Assembly: GCA_003254925.1 (NCBI GenBank)
Contig: QANZ01034142.1
Span: 44,233-108,232 of the forward strand
Origin: Chamaecrista fasciculata
Taxonomy: Eukaryota > Streptophyta > Magnoliopsida > Fabales > Fabaceae
DNA length: 64,000 bases
Reading direction: 5' to 3'
A program made the translations under genes and the position numbers. The notes beneath the pieces were generated by a model that did no database searches, was not told the origin of the DNA, and saw nothing but the letters and a program-made list of their open reading frames with translations. Positions 11,201 to 23,540 of the stretch are shown piece by piece (the first letter of the stretch is position 1; the number at the start of each line of letters is the position of its first letter).

Positions 11201-14200
11201 ACTAAAATATTAAGACATAATAGATAATCTTATCAAGAAGTCATATAGTATAACCATTGAGAAGAAATTGAGTAATTATAATACATACCTTCAACATGTT
11301 ATAAGATGTGCAGGATTCTTCATTGTCTGTGGCTAGAACAGAGCCCATTCTATTTGGCAATCTCCTATAGACACAAATTTGAATTAAAATAAAAATAGCA
11401 TAATTAAGAATCAAAAACTAAATGTTTAAAAGAATATTCAGGTAATTAATATGTATGATCGAAATATATAATTCATTAAAACAAATAAAAATTTCATTAC
11501 CAATACTCTGCAATGGAAGTGCCTCCAGTTGCATAAGCATGTGAGGTGTTAACAAGGTCCATAAAGTACGTGGATATATCCTAACATAAAAGAAAACAGG
11601 AAAAAAAATCATGTTAATAATGAATTTCTTCATTTATATTTTTTAATTTGAGTCTATTTTGCGAAGCTAATTACCGAATACAGTGGGTCTCCCACGAATT
11701 CATATCGCTTTTGAGCTCCAATAACGATTGGAATATGGGTGTTTGTATGAAGATCAGATATATCACCAGACTTGCAAAACAATCAAATTCAGCATTAATC
11801 TTTCAAGAATTAATAAACAAAGTATAATGTTTTAATATTTCAAGGACTAAATTGTGTTTTTCAATCTTTTAGGGACCAAATTATCAACTCGACAATTGTT
11901 TAAGGACCAAATTGTTAGTTTAGTCAGGTATATTTCTTAAAAAAATAATTATATAAATACCTCAGTAGCAAGTAAGCCCAAGAAGCAAGGCTTATCAAAA
12001 AGATGAGCCAAGGTTTGATACTTAGAATTTCCAGTGAGATTGTAGATTGTGTAAAGCAAATCATTCATTCCTCCAAATTCCTCATTCAGTAATTCTAAGA
12101 ATTTGGGCAAAGTGTTCTTTTGAATAAAATTTGTCACACGATCGTAGAAATAATCAGCCATCCATGTCACCATTTTGAGAGCTTCAGGGTTCTCTCCATA
12201 TGTATATTGATCCAATAGCCCAGCCATGACCTACACCATAAAAAAAAATTTAATATCAATTACAATTATATATCTTTTACATTAATTAGGATTCATTTGG
12301 TTAAATTGCACTAAAACTCTCCAATTTTAAGTTAGGGGAAAATAATATTTGAGTTTCAAAATTTGAAAGACAGACTCCTAAGTTTTCATTTGCTCACTTA
12401 TGATCCTTGAGTTTTAAAACTTGATTGAGAGACTCTTGAAGGCTTGAACTTCAACTTTGTTCACTTAGAATTTCAAAATAGTTTCTCATATTTTTGAAAC
12501 CTCAGGGGTCTTAAATAAACAAAATTGAAAGTTTAAAAGAGTTTATTTGTCAAATTTTAAAACTGAAAGATCCTAAATGAGTGAAATTAAAAAACTTAGA
12601 AATGGAGTGTCTATCAAATTTTAAAATTTAAGAGTATTTTATGTCTCTAATATAAAATTCAAGGGACTTTAGTATAATTTATTCAATTGAAAAATAACAA
12701 TTGAAGTTAGGGATGACAATCTCAACTCATTATCCACTAATCCAACTCAAATTTCAATAGGTCAATTTTAGACTCGCCCCATCTTGACCCATTATCTAAA
12801 TGGGGTGGGTTGGGTTGGTTAATTAGTTTATAAATTAAATATTATAAATATTTTAAAATTGGTTTATGGGTTGAGTTAGGTCGACCATTGATTTTATGGG
12901 TCATGACCCATTTAACAAATATAAATGGGTCATTAACCTATTTATGACCCACCCACTTGTGACCAAATCCAAAAACAACCAAGTTATCCATTTTGTCACC
13001 CCTAATTGAAGTATATGAAGAGTTTAATTTTGACGTACCTTATGAATAGTGTAATAGGGAGCCCAAACAAATTTATTAGCCTCAAGACGATCAAAGAACT
13101 CAGTGGGGAATGCAGAGAGATAACCTGTGTTGATTTTCTTCTGACACTCAGAAAGTTTGCTAACTAATGCTAACATTTTTTCCCTTATTTGTTCATTATG
13201 GGTGCTGGCCCACATTTGAGCAGTTGCACTCAAATAATGACCTGATGTTAAGAAACAAGAAACAAGACTTCATTAGTTCTTTTTTATATATAGAAATTTC
13301 GATTAAAAAATTCTAGTGTAACTTTTAATCTTTCTATCCTTCTAAATTATAATTTCCTATAGTGGAGTTTCTTAAAATATATATTTCAATCTTTTAAACA
13401 TTAAATTGTTAACCAGATATTTTCTTTTGAAACATACTAACCAACAAAATGGCCTCGAAGCTCAATATTTGGAGCCTCCCAACCTCCGTAAGGTATTCCT
13501 ATGGAGGGAAGACCAGAAGTATTTCTGAAACTCCAAATCAATCTGTCCACATCAAACATCAACAGATATTGGAGATTTATGTTCATGGCACGTGCATGAT
13601 CTGAATCTTCATGGAGTCTCACATTATGGAGAGACACTTCCTTAAGAAGACCTTGTGGGGGTGTGTAATCACCCAGCTTCTTCATGTTTCTATATGTAAC
13701 TTCCCACTCAAACTCAATTTCAGCATCATTCACACGATCATGATTCTTCAATACCTGAATAATAAAGTAAATTAACAATTCAATTCTTGAAAGATCACCA
13801 ATTAATAATTCAATTTCTAAAAAATTGAAATATACAATTCAAATTCTTGAAAATACACACATTGGAATATTAGATATCAGGGGTGGCAAAATTAACCAAC
13901 CCAACTCAACCCATTTATAAGAATGTTAATATTTTATTATTTTCCTCTTCAATTTTCAATTAAAAAAAAAAAGAATCATAATTTCATTTGCTTTTCTTCT
14001 CTTCCCATTCATATATAATTCTTAAGCCAATAAATAATACCAAAATCATAGAGAGAAAACAAGGAGACAGTAGGGGTATACACGGGCTGGGCCGGGCCGG
14101 GTTTCTGGTCGACCCGAGACCCGGCCCGGTACAGACCCGGGTCGGGCCGGGCCGGGTCACCGGGTCTGGCCGGGCCAAAAAATTATTTTTTTTTATTCAT

Positions 14201-15225
14201 TCTATATATAATTTAACTTGTATATATTAGTAAAACAATTAATTTTGGATCAATTTAATGATGTTTTTATTAATGAAGACATTTAATTTGACTTAATTGT
14301 TAAAAAAAGTTGATTTAATTAAGATTAAATATATATTTTATGTATATTTTTAATATACAATTGATAAAAATAATAATAGATATGTATTTATTACAATTAA
14401 AAAAATATTTAGTAGTATAAAATATAAATATGTATAGTAAAAAATTCATTTTTTTTTAAAATGAGGGTAGACCCGGACCCGGCCCGGGGTCCCGGCCCGA
14501 ACAGCCTCGGGCCGGCCCTGGTCCGCCGGGTCTAGTCGGGCCGGGCCAGAGTTGTACACCCCCTAGGAGACAGAATTCATGAAAATCCCTCACATAATCA
14601 ATCAATCACTAGATCAAAGATATACCATGGTTAAAACATAAAAAAATAGTCGCATTTCACATCATATTATACTTATTCAAACCTTTTTTTTTTTATATAT
14701 AAAAGGTTTATCTAACAAAATACTGCTACGAGTATAACCCTTTAGTCTTTAGGAAAATCATACCACAAAATTTACTTATTGAGATTGGAGAGTCTAAAAT
14801 CTCGTATAGTGGTCCTCCTAAAATTTTGGACTTACATCTCAATAATTAATTTTTGTAGTGTAATCCTACTTTTTAATCAAACCACACCTTAATCAGTGAC
14901 TCGTGTCAAGTGCTTTTAAAACACCTGTTAAAAAAAGATAACAAATTTAATCAAAAAAGATATCTCAATATACCTTTCTAGCATTGGGAAGCAAGTGAGA
15001 CCAAGCATAATCATCGGTAGGAGTGAGATGCATGTGGTCATCATCTTGATAGTGTTCGTATTTGTCAATCATAGCCCTTCTCCATGTTTCGTCTGTGGAA
15101 GTTTCTATCTCGTATCGAAAAGTATGAGACTGACCTGGCACTTGTATATTGTTGCATTGTTTTCCCAAAACGCACACGCATACTGACAAAACAACAAACG
15201 TTAAAAGCTTCAAACTACTCTTCAT
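8276..15225 (-). CDS. Secreted GH127 (DUF1680) protein, copy 1
   Basis: Eleven exons, all GT-AG and phase-consistent: 14974-15225, 13442-13754, 13039-13241, 11961-12230, 11675-11770, 11501-11580, 11289-11364, 9990-10400, 9355-9466, 9173-9262, 8276-9045; 890 residues. Residues 1-23 form a signal peptide (hydrophobic V-V-L-S-V-C-V-C-V-L-G). The catalytic part matches the GH127 family of retaining beta-L-arabinofuranosidases. Candidate acid/base is E403; zinc ligands are E421 and C423; the nucleophile C496 and C497 lie in the W-C-C-Y-G-T-G motif, with spacing close to that of bacterial HypBA1. The 255-residue last exon may hold an arabinose-binding (AbfB-like) domain. Likely acts on arabinosylated cell-wall glycoproteins or polysaccharides; substrate is inferred. 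The start is the ATG at 15225. Introns carry two hAT MITEs, a SINE and another hAT element. Confidence 0.9.
9778..9914. mobile_element. Short hAT MITE in GH127 copy 1 intron
   Basis: A 137-bp element starting TAGGGGGTGCACAC and ending CACCTCTA, with a perfect 8-bp target duplication GATCCAAT (9770-9777 and 9915-9922). It sits in the intron between exons 8 and 9. The right half and its flank recur, diverged, at about 31760-31854 in copy 2. Confidence 0.88.
9982..12235. repeat. Near-identical tract shared with GH127 copy 2
   Basis: This stretch, introns and SINE included, matches 31869-34122 with one constant offset (21887) and no gap seen. The only differences I noticed are a few substitutions at about 12130-12180, one changing Thr to Met in exon 4. 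Sequence on both sides is clearly diverged. See the gene-conversion finding. Confidence 0.85.
10515..10637 (+). mobile_element. Au-like SINE in GH127 copy 1 intron
   Basis: Contains GGGCGGCCCAGTGCACGAGG, then GAGGTCTGGGGAAGG, TGTACGCAGC and GCGCCAAGACTC in the order of the plant tRNA-derived Au SINE, with the middle shortened. Flanked by the 12-bp duplication AAACAACACATT (10503-10514 and 10638-10649), as expected for target-primed insertion. It lies in the intron between exons 7 and 8. Confidence 0.82.
12709..13004. mobile_element. hAT-type MITE in GH127 copy 1 intron
   Basis: A 296-bp element starting TAGGGATGACAA and ending TTGTCACCCCTA, flanked by a perfect 8-bp duplication ATTGAAGT (12701-12708 and 13005-13012). 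The interior is built of ACCCATT/AATGGGT blocks. The matching intron of copy 2, near 34530-34545, lacks it. Confidence 0.9.
13876..13920. mobile_element. hAT-like terminus fragment
   Basis: The motif CAGGGGTGGCAAAATTAACC followed by CAACCC repeats looks like one hAT-type end. No matching other end or target duplication was found, so it is probably truncated. Confidence 0.4.
14071..14565. mobile_element. hAT MITE with GC-rich block, GH127 copy 1 intron 1
   Basis: A 495-bp element from TAGGGGTATACACGG to TTGTACACCCCCTA, with a perfect 8-bp duplication GGAGACAG (14063-14070 and 14566-14573). GC-rich GGGCC/CCCGG blocks at both ends flank an AT-rich core. The empty site survives in copy 2 intron 1 as GGAGACGG at 35946-35953. 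Relatives occur at 6832-7125 and 31604-31846. Confidence 0.93.
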
Positions 15226-15298
15226 TCTCAAAACAAAGAATTGCCTCCTCCTCAGATACTAACAATTTAGAGTGTGATTATATCACAACAATCACCTA

Positions 15299-15311
15299 TC
15301 TATATATATAG
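15299..15311 (-). promoter_or_regulatory. TATA region of GH127 copy 1
   Basis: A TATATATATAG stretch on the minus strand about 75-85 bases upstream of the start codon at 15225. The equivalent, longer TA tract stands upstream of copy 2. Position is seen, function inferred. Confidence 0.45.
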
Positions 15312-17353
15312 GCATATAGTTGGTCTAAACTCTAAACCATGTATTAGGGGGCATTGGATCCTCTGTATTTTCTTTTCCTTATATTTATTGTGGAGTTAAA
15401 GGAAATACATTTATTGTGGAATTAGGGAGAGAAAAAAAGATGAAGAGAGAAAAAAAATGTAAGTTCCATAAAATAATATATATAACACACATTTTCTCTT
15501 TTTCTCTCATACTCTACAAGAAATATAGAGAATCCATCTCCGTATTGGGATAGATAACCAAATATTAACAATGCAATTTAAAATTCAAACAACTAAGTCT
15601 TAGCTTGTTTGGATATATATTAATCTTAGGATGGTAGTTTTCTTTTTTAGTTCTATTTTAATTTTTAATTTAAATATTGATGATAATAAGTAGATTCGTC
15701 AAAACGAGCTAACCCGGCTCGCCACAAGTTGCGGCTCACACCAGCCAAAAATCTCAAATGAGCTAAGACTCGCCAACTTGGTGAGCCGGTTTAACCCACT
15801 TATCCCATCAATCATCAATTTTTTTTTAAAATTTTTTCTATTTTTTAAAATTAAAAATATGTTTATTGATTTCCTTAATAAAATTCATGAAAATTAAGGA
15901 AAATCATATCAATATGATAACCATTCAATACTAATCACTAGTCACTACATCTAAAATTCTATATTTTTTCTTAAAAGTAAGGTGAGTTGGTTCACTAACT
16001 TGCCAACTCACTTGAATTAACTCACAATGAGTTGTGAGTTAGGTAAGTCAACATACGCAAGCTATACTTTTTGTGAGCTGGATTTCATCTACCCAACTCG
16101 TCAATTTAACGAGTTAAACGAGTCAACTGATCGGATTAGGCTCGTTTTGACTGCTAAATTAAAATTCAATTACATTTACTCATCTCACTAAATTAAAGTG
16201 TATAATTATACATTTGAGATTTCTTTTATATATATATATATATTTAACAATTAAAAAATGGATAACACTAAATCCTAACCGATTATGAGAGTTTTTATTT
16301 TATCTTTTACTTCCTTAACAACTAAATATTTATTAAGGAAATTAATGAATAGATGAGTAAACGTAATTGAATTTTAATTTAGCTGTCAAAAGCAGGAAAA
16401 AAAAAGATTTTATTAAGGAAATATATTATTCATTATTATCCATTAATTTCCTTGATCTATTTATTTCAACTGGAGAATAAATAGATTTTTTTAGTATATC
16501 AAATAGATCAAATCAGACCAAACCAAAAGCAGGAAATATATATTAACTATATAATTATTATACTTTTTCTTAGCCAAATTAACTATATTATTATTATTAT
16601 CACCTTCACGTGGCAAATTGTGGATCGCAACAATTTTACGGTATGGATAATTTTTCAATAATCTACTCTAGGAGTGAGCAGATGAATTCGCCAACTCGCA
16701 AACCCACAAAAATCAACTCATCCCACAATAGTTTTAGCAAGCTACTCATGAATTGTCTCCCTTTTCTATAATCAATTTATTTCCTTTTCCATTTGTTGGG
16801 TTAAGACAAGTTGTAATACTGCTGCTCACACAACCTTGCTAAGGGTGCCTTTGGATTAAAAGTTAAGTTAAAGAGGATAAAGGAATGGGGGAGGTAATAA
16901 AGGAGAGGTAAAGGATTTGTGTTATAAAGGAGGTTTTTAGTAAATTGTGTTTGGGAAAATGAGAGATAAAGAAGGAATTATGATGTGAAATTATTTTAAA
17001 GGGTATGTAATGATTGTGGTGGGTTGAAATAATAGTATTGGTATTTTAAATTTGTATAGGGGTAAAAATGATAAAAATAAAGGAGGATAAAAGAGTGTTG
17101 TTTTTTTGTTTGTTTTGGTGTTAGTAAAGTGGTATGAATAATGATTGCCTCGAAATTTGTACTAAAGGAGGAAGTTAATAAAGAAGATTTTTGGAGTGGT
17201 AAGGTAAAGGAGGATGGAGGTGTGAATGTGGGACCAAAATGTAATTTTTGAGTACTGAATTGTAAACTTTTAGGGACTAGATTATATATTTTTCCTGTTT
17301 ACTGTCTTTTAATTTTATTTTAAAATTTTGATACTACAAAAAATATTACCTAT
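15312..17353. other. Upstream flank of GH127 copy 1, repeat-rich
   Basis: No gene. Stretches at about 15590-15690, 16160-16330 and 16490-16560 are shared with 36740-37190 upstream of copy 2. A hAT-like element occupies about 15698-16151. A possible truncated terminus is near 16676, and a purine-rich AAAGGAGG stretch of unknown nature lies at 16850-17230. Confidence 0.5.
15698..16151. mobile_element. hAT-like element with GTCAAAACGAG termini
   Basis: Begins GTCAAAACGAGCTAACCCGG and ends GGCTCGTTTTGAC, an inverted repeat; the interior contains GAGTT/AACTC blocks. Absent from the matching position upstream of copy 2 (about 36830-36860). No clean 8-bp target duplication was found, so exact ends are uncertain. 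Confidence 0.6.
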
Positions 17354-17970
17354 NNNNNNNNNNNNNNNNNNNNNNNNNNNNNNNNNNNNNNNNNNNNNNN
17401 NNNNNNNNNNNNNNNNNNNNNNNNNNNNNNNNNNNNNNNNNNNNNNNNNNNNNNNNNNNNNNNNNNNNNNNNNNNNNNNNNNNNNNNNNNNNNNNNNNNN
17501 NNNNNNNNNNNNNNNNNNNNNNNNNNNNNNNNNNNNNNNNNNNNNNNNNNNNNNNNNNNNNNNNNNNNNNNNNNNNNNNNNNNNNNNNNNNNNNNNNNNN
17601 NNNNNNNNNNNNNNNNNNNNNNNNNNNNNNNNNNNNNNNNNNNNNNNNNNNNNNNNNNNNNNNNNNNNNNNNNNNNNNNNNNNNNNNNNNNNNNNNNNNN
17701 NNNNNNNNNNNNNNNNNNNNNNNNNNNNNNNNNNNNNNNNNNNNNNNNNNNNNNNNNNNNNNNNNNNNNNNNNNNNNNNNNNNNNNNNNNNNNNNNNNNN
17801 NNNNNNNNNNNNNNNNNNNNNNNNNNNNNNNNNNNNNNNNNNNNNNNNNNNNNNNNNNNNNNNNNNNNNNNNNNNNNNNNNNNNNNNNNNNNNNNNNNNN
17901 NNNNNNNNNNNNNNNNNNNNNNNNNNNNNNNNNNNNNNNNNNNNNNNNNNNNNNNNNNNNNNNNNNNNNN
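17354..17970. other. Assembly gap (617 N)
   Basis: A run of N, ending in a T-homopolymer at 17971. Confidence 0.99.
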
Positions 17971-18039
17971 TTTTTTTTTTTTTGTGGAAACATCTTACGT
18001 TAATATTTAAGAACGAAGCCTCCAAATTATCAACAATGT

Positions 18040-18220
18040 AATCGGGAAATGTTATACAAATTTATGAAATGTTTCAGCTGTGATTATTTTTCTTATTTCA
18101 ATTTTTTTAAAGATTATATATTTTTTTTTAGAAAACTTGATATAAAAGATGTAGTATTTTGATTTTTTTTCCCTTCAAATTCTTTGATTAGTAGTGATTA
18201 GTAAGACATATCACTTGTGT
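18040..18220. repeat. Outlying copy of the 240-bp tandem repeat
   Basis: Shares with the array at 19528-20657 the order GAAATGTTT, GTGATTATTTT, TTAGAAAACTTGAT, AGTATTTTGATT, GATTAGTAAGACATATCAC. It is separated from the array by a hAT-like insertion of about 1.2 kb. Confidence 0.7.
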
Positions 18221-18230
18221 ATGTACGTAG

Positions 18231-19455
18231 AGGTGTTCATGGATTGGATTGGGTTGGCCGTGGGGAAAAATCTCAACTTGGTTGGATTGAGTTTTGTGAT
18301 TTTCAAAATTCAACCTGCAGGTTGAGTTTGTAATTCTTTTTAATTTTCATAACAAAACACTATTATTATGCATTTGTGAGTAGTGAATAAAAAAACTTAC
18401 ACATAAAAGTAAGTTAAAAAAGATATAGATTTCACATATATAAATATAATTAAAATACACTTCATAGCATATATAAATATAATACATATATGTAATCATG
18501 TAAATTTTAAAATCAAAATATCTTATTTATATATAAAGAACTAAAAATATAAATACATGTAAAAAAACATACAATAATATATATAAAAAAATTTATTTGT
18601 GGGTTCGCGAGTTAGGTTAAGTTAAAGGTGTTCAAAATCGAACTTAACCAATTTAACCAAACCAAACCGAACCAAAGCAAAACGAACTAAACCAACTAAT
18701 GAGCGGTTTGGTTTGGTTAAAATTTAAAAATACATAAAAATTGAATGGTTTGATTCGGTTAGCGGTTTGGACATACAATTAACCGAACCAAACCGCTATT
18801 ACTAATATATAATTTTTTTTTATTTTTTTGTGTTATATATGATTACATTTAATAAAAAAATTATTATTATTATTATTTTGATCATCATTTAATTTTATTA
18901 TATTATTCATTATGATATCTTATTGAATAATAAGAATTTCTTACCTGCGTCAACCACTAACAATTATTCTCAATAGAATTTTATCCTCTCAAATCCCTTA
19001 TCTTATTTGTCATTTTTTATTTATTCTATAAATTTGAGTTCGATTTTGCTTCGGTTTGGTTTAGTTTGGTTAAATTGGTTAGGTTCGATTTTATCCTCTC
19101 AAATACTCATTTTTTTCTTTGTAATTTTATAGTTAATCAACAAAAACAACAAATAAATTTTTTAACCGATCAAATCGACTGCTCAAATCGTCTATTTATT
19201 GGTTTGGTTTGATTAAGAAATTATGTTTAATTGCTTGTTTAAGAATTACTTCAAACCGATGTAAGTGAGTCAGTTAAAAAATTTATTCGAGACCGCCCAA
19301 CAAACGATGCTAGGTTGAGTTGGGTTGAGAAACCACGAACTCGCAACCTAACTAATAAAAAATGTGAGTTGAAAATTTTGAGTCCAACCTAACCCGCAAA
19401 TTTGAGTTGAGTTGGTTTCTGCATATTTACGTGTTAGGTTTCTCATCCCCTACTG
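18231..19455. mobile_element. Composite hAT-like repeats inside the tandem array
   Basis: The outer part starts near AGAGGTGTTCATGGATTGG and ends near CTCATCCCCTACTG, with GGGTTGG/CCAACC-type blocks. Nested within is an element rich in GGTTTGGTTTGG/CCAAACCGAACC (about 18625-19260). These are typical degenerate non-autonomous hAT elements. Target duplications could not be fixed. There is no coding sequence. Confidence 0.45.
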
Positions 19456-19527
19456 CCCTACACATATGAGCTGGTAATTAGCTTTGGGATTATTGTAGAT
19501 AACTAATCTAATACATTAATTAATATA

Positions 19528-20657
19528 CCAATTTAAGAAATGTTAAAGCTGTGATTATTTTCTTATTACAAATTTTTAAAGATTATATTTTTTAGAAAAC
19601 TTAATTTAAGAGAAGCAGTATTTTGATTTTTTATTTCTTCAAATTATTTGATTGGTAGTGATCAGTAAGACATATCACATATGAACTGTAAGAATATCAC
19701 AAAAGAAAAAGTAATTATCCTTTTTTGTGATTATTGTAGATAAATAATCTAATACATTAATTAATATACCAATCTAGAAAATGTTTAAGTTGTGATTATT
19801 TTCTTATTTCAAAATTTTAAACATTATATTTTTTTAGAAAACTTGATAAAAAAGAAGTAGTTTTGATTTTTTTTTCTTTAAATTATTTGATTGGTAGTGA
19901 TTAGTAAGACATACCACATATGAGCTGGTAAGCATATCACAAAAGAAAAAGTAATTAACCTTTTAATATTATTGTAAATAACTAAGGTAATACATTAATT
20001 AATATACCAATTTAGGAAATGTTTAAGATGTAATAATTTCCTTATTTCAAAATTTTAAAAGATTATATTTTTTAAATATAACTTAATATAAAAAAAGTAG
20101 TATTTTGATTTTTTCTCTTTAAATTATTTGATTGGTATAGTGATTAATAAGCAGAAATTATCACATATGAGCTGGTAAGAATATCACAAAAGAAAAAGTA
20201 ATAACCTTTTGTGATGATTGTAGATAACTAATTTAGGAAATGTTTAAGCTATGATTATTTCCTTGTTTCAAAATTTTAAAAGATTAGATTTTTTTTTCTA
20301 GAAAACTTAATACAAAAAAAGTAGTATTTTGATTTTTTTTTTCCCTTCAAATTGTTTTGATTGGCAGTGATTAGTAAGTAGGAATTATCGCATATGAGCT
20401 GGTAAGAATATCACCAAAAAAAAAGTAATAACCTTTTGTGATGATTGTACTCTGTAGATAACTAATGTATTACATTAATTAATATACCAATTTAGGAAAT
20501 GTTTAAGCTGTGATTATTTTCTTATTTCAAAATATTTAAAGATTATATTTTGTTTAGAAAACTTGATATAAAAGAAGTAGTAGTTTGATTTTTTTTTCTT
20601 CAAATTATTTGATTGGTAGTGAACTAGTGATTAGTAAGACATGCCACATATGAGTAG
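19528..20657. repeat. Tandem repeat, about 240-bp unit, five copies
   Basis: Units start near 19528, 19769, 20006, 20227 and 20487, each at a variant of ATTTAGGAAATGTTTAAGC. Each then holds TTAGAAAACTT, GTAGTATTTTGATT, TTATTTGATTGGTAGTGATT and CACATATGAGCTGGTAAG. Spacing is 221-260 bp and units differ by substitutions and small indels, so the array is not recent. No open frame runs through it. Confidence 0.82.
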
Positions 20658-20853
20658 AGCTATCAAAATGAGCTAGTCCGGCCCAGCCTTAACTTTATAT
20701 AGCCCTAAGTTAATTAGTGTCGGGCTCAAAAAGCCCTAATTAAAATAGGGTTAAAAAATTCTAGCCTAATCTAGCCCTATTAGTTCTTCCTTTTTGTACA
20801 ACAGCAAAATTGTCGGAAGATGAAAGTTCATTTTTGTCACGACTCCCTCCGTG

Positions 20854-21732
20854 TAGACCTAATCGCGGGCCGGGCTCACTAAAATACGGGCCGGGCTTTA
20901 GGGAGTAGTAATGAACTAAAATCAGGCCCGAGCTCGTTTTAATTCGGGCCGGGCTCGACCCGTTTTTTATAAATGTGGACCGGGCTTGATTGCGGGCTTT
21001 TTTATATAATTTTTTTTTGCCAAACTTTTATATAATTGAAAGTTGAAACAAAATGATCACACACTGTGTGATTAATTATTAATCAATTATACAAATGCTC
21101 AAGCTAATTAATTATTTGCCCCCGTTAATGTATGTATAATGTAAGTATAGACTAGACTGATGAGAGGCATGCCATTTGATTTTCACATTATCAAATTGAT
21201 CAGACACAATGTGAAAATAGTCCCTTCAATAAAATCCATAATTCACAAACACTAAAACTTAAAAAATTTCTTAATCAACTCAGTACTCTTAAACACAAGT
21301 TACACAAAGACAATACTTGGAAATTGTATTGCATTTGAAATTGTGGTTGTGGAATTAATGAGAATAAAATAATTGATTGATTTGGCTATTTAAAAAATAA
21401 AAGACAATTGATAAAAAGTATTAATTTAGAAATTGGAATGAATGATGAATTGAGTTTTTGAGACAATCTGATCACGTGGAGGTGGGGACTGGGGAAGGAG
21501 GTAAGTTATATATATATATATATATTTAGGTATTGGTATTATAGTATATCATATAATATAATACATATATATATATATTAATACGGGCCGGGCTGAAAAA
21601 AAAAGCCCGAGCCCGGCCCGTATTAAAACGGGCTTTTTAAAATTCGGGTTCGTTTTTTTTCGGGCTTTTATTTTCGGGCTCCTTTTCAGTTTTTCTGGGC
21701 CGGACGGGCTTTCGGGCTCATGATCAGGTCTA
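20854..21732. mobile_element. hAT element nested in the solo LTR
   Basis: An 879-bp element starting TAGACCTAATCGCGGG and ending GATCAGGTCTA, flanked by a perfect 8-bp duplication CCTCCGTG (20846-20853 and 21733-21740). GC-rich CGGGCCGGGCT blocks lie near both ends and a (TA)n run at about 21507-21580. No transposase is present. Removing it restores a continuous LTR. Confidence 0.92.
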
Positions 21733-23540
21733 CCTCCGTGGGAGCACGTGACCGGCACGGACATGGGTCCATCCCACGCCGTAAGCCTACCCACTGTCAA
21801 CCCATATCAAAAACACAATAGCAACATAACAATTCACTTTATACACAATTATACTAAACAATACTTAGACATACATAATTTATTATTCACTTGCACATTT
21901 CCGTCAATCTATCAATTTAAAATATCATTTATCAATGCAAACACTGTCTCGAAATATCAAATAAAGATACAGTGCCAAATTAAACTATGGCATCAACGCG
22001 TCATACAAAATATCAAATAAATCCCTGAATACCCTCCCTAAGTACTAGTGGAGCTGACAAACTAGAATTTAAACACCGTCCTATTCAATGAAATAAATAC
22101 CCACACGAACAATGACGTGGACTTCTGAATAACTCCCTTTCATAGCAGAAGTTGACACTTGACATTCACCTGTATCTGAAAAATGTTAAACATGAGGCGA
22201 GTCGAAACTCAGTGAGCGGCTAACCCACCCCATTCGTGGTGTTGGGCACCACCACGTAGGGAAAGGGCTCACCAATCAAAACAGTCGTCACCAATATTGA
22301 GTAATTTTATAATAACATTCTTTTAACTAACATGATCCAACTTAGTGCAGTAAATAAAACAAGCATAGTAATAACAAGACAAGGAACAACTCAACTATGA
22401 AGAAAAACTAGTAAGCCTTGAAAAGAACTTAAAATACAAGAGCAATCATGGATTTGAGAAAAACTTATGAAACTAAAGGATTTTAAGAAAATGTACTTGG
22501 AGAATTTACTTGAGAAGAAATTAAGGTTTGAATACATTTCAATAAATAGAATGACAAAAGTTTTATACTTTTATCAAAATAAAGTTTGGTAGTAGAAAAT
22601 GAATTATAAAATCTCCTTTTAAGACTCCTTTCAAGGATCAAGAGTTTGGTAAGATAAAATCTTTAAATCACTTAAAAACTCATAGTTCGAAAGATTTTAT
22701 AAATGAATTCTCTAAGACCATTGGTGAACAGGATACTCATGAGGAATTTAAAAATTGGGTAAAAACATTGTGATGGTAGAAATTTAGATCTCCTTGGAAT
22801 TTCAAAAATATAGCTTTGGAAAGTCGTTTTAACTAAAAGTAACTTGGTACAAAAAAAAATTTCTTTCTTGAAAATACCAATTGAAAGTAAAATTCACGGT
22901 TTGTTCAAAGGAAGCTTATACAAATCTATAAATGACTAGAAGATGTTTACCTCAATAACATTTACTTGCAAGTTAGCTAACAACACCATAACAATCCAAT
23001 TGATATTCTTTTAACCATCAAAAGAAAGGAAAGTTTAATATCGCTAATATCAAAATTCAACATCGCATGATCATAAATCACCAACTTCTCAACAAATAAA
23101 ATGCCAATACCACCAGTTCATAAAAATCATCCATCCATAAGGAAGTAAAGTCTCAACATAAACCAATTCAAGACAATCATTGATTCATTAATCAAGTAAT
23201 ACTCCAATACTATCCAAAAGTCAGTCAATCAATCACTTTTGATTCACATGTAAGTTTTAACAATAGTAATCTAATAAGAGGATGGTTTTATGAAAATATC
23301 ATTTGAAAGTGAAATATCCTTTGTTCAAAAGAAATGAAGGTTTATGTAAATTAATAGAAATTTGAAAAGTAAATGTACTAAAACTTTCTCCCCATGGGAT
23401 GTGCAACAAAATAGTAATAATATAGTAAAATTATTTCAACCATACAGTGTCAACAATTCTGGTGTCCAACAACACATAATCATAAATTCATAGTCAATTT
23501 AAGTTTCAAAGCAAGCCATTATAGTAAATATCATATCCTG

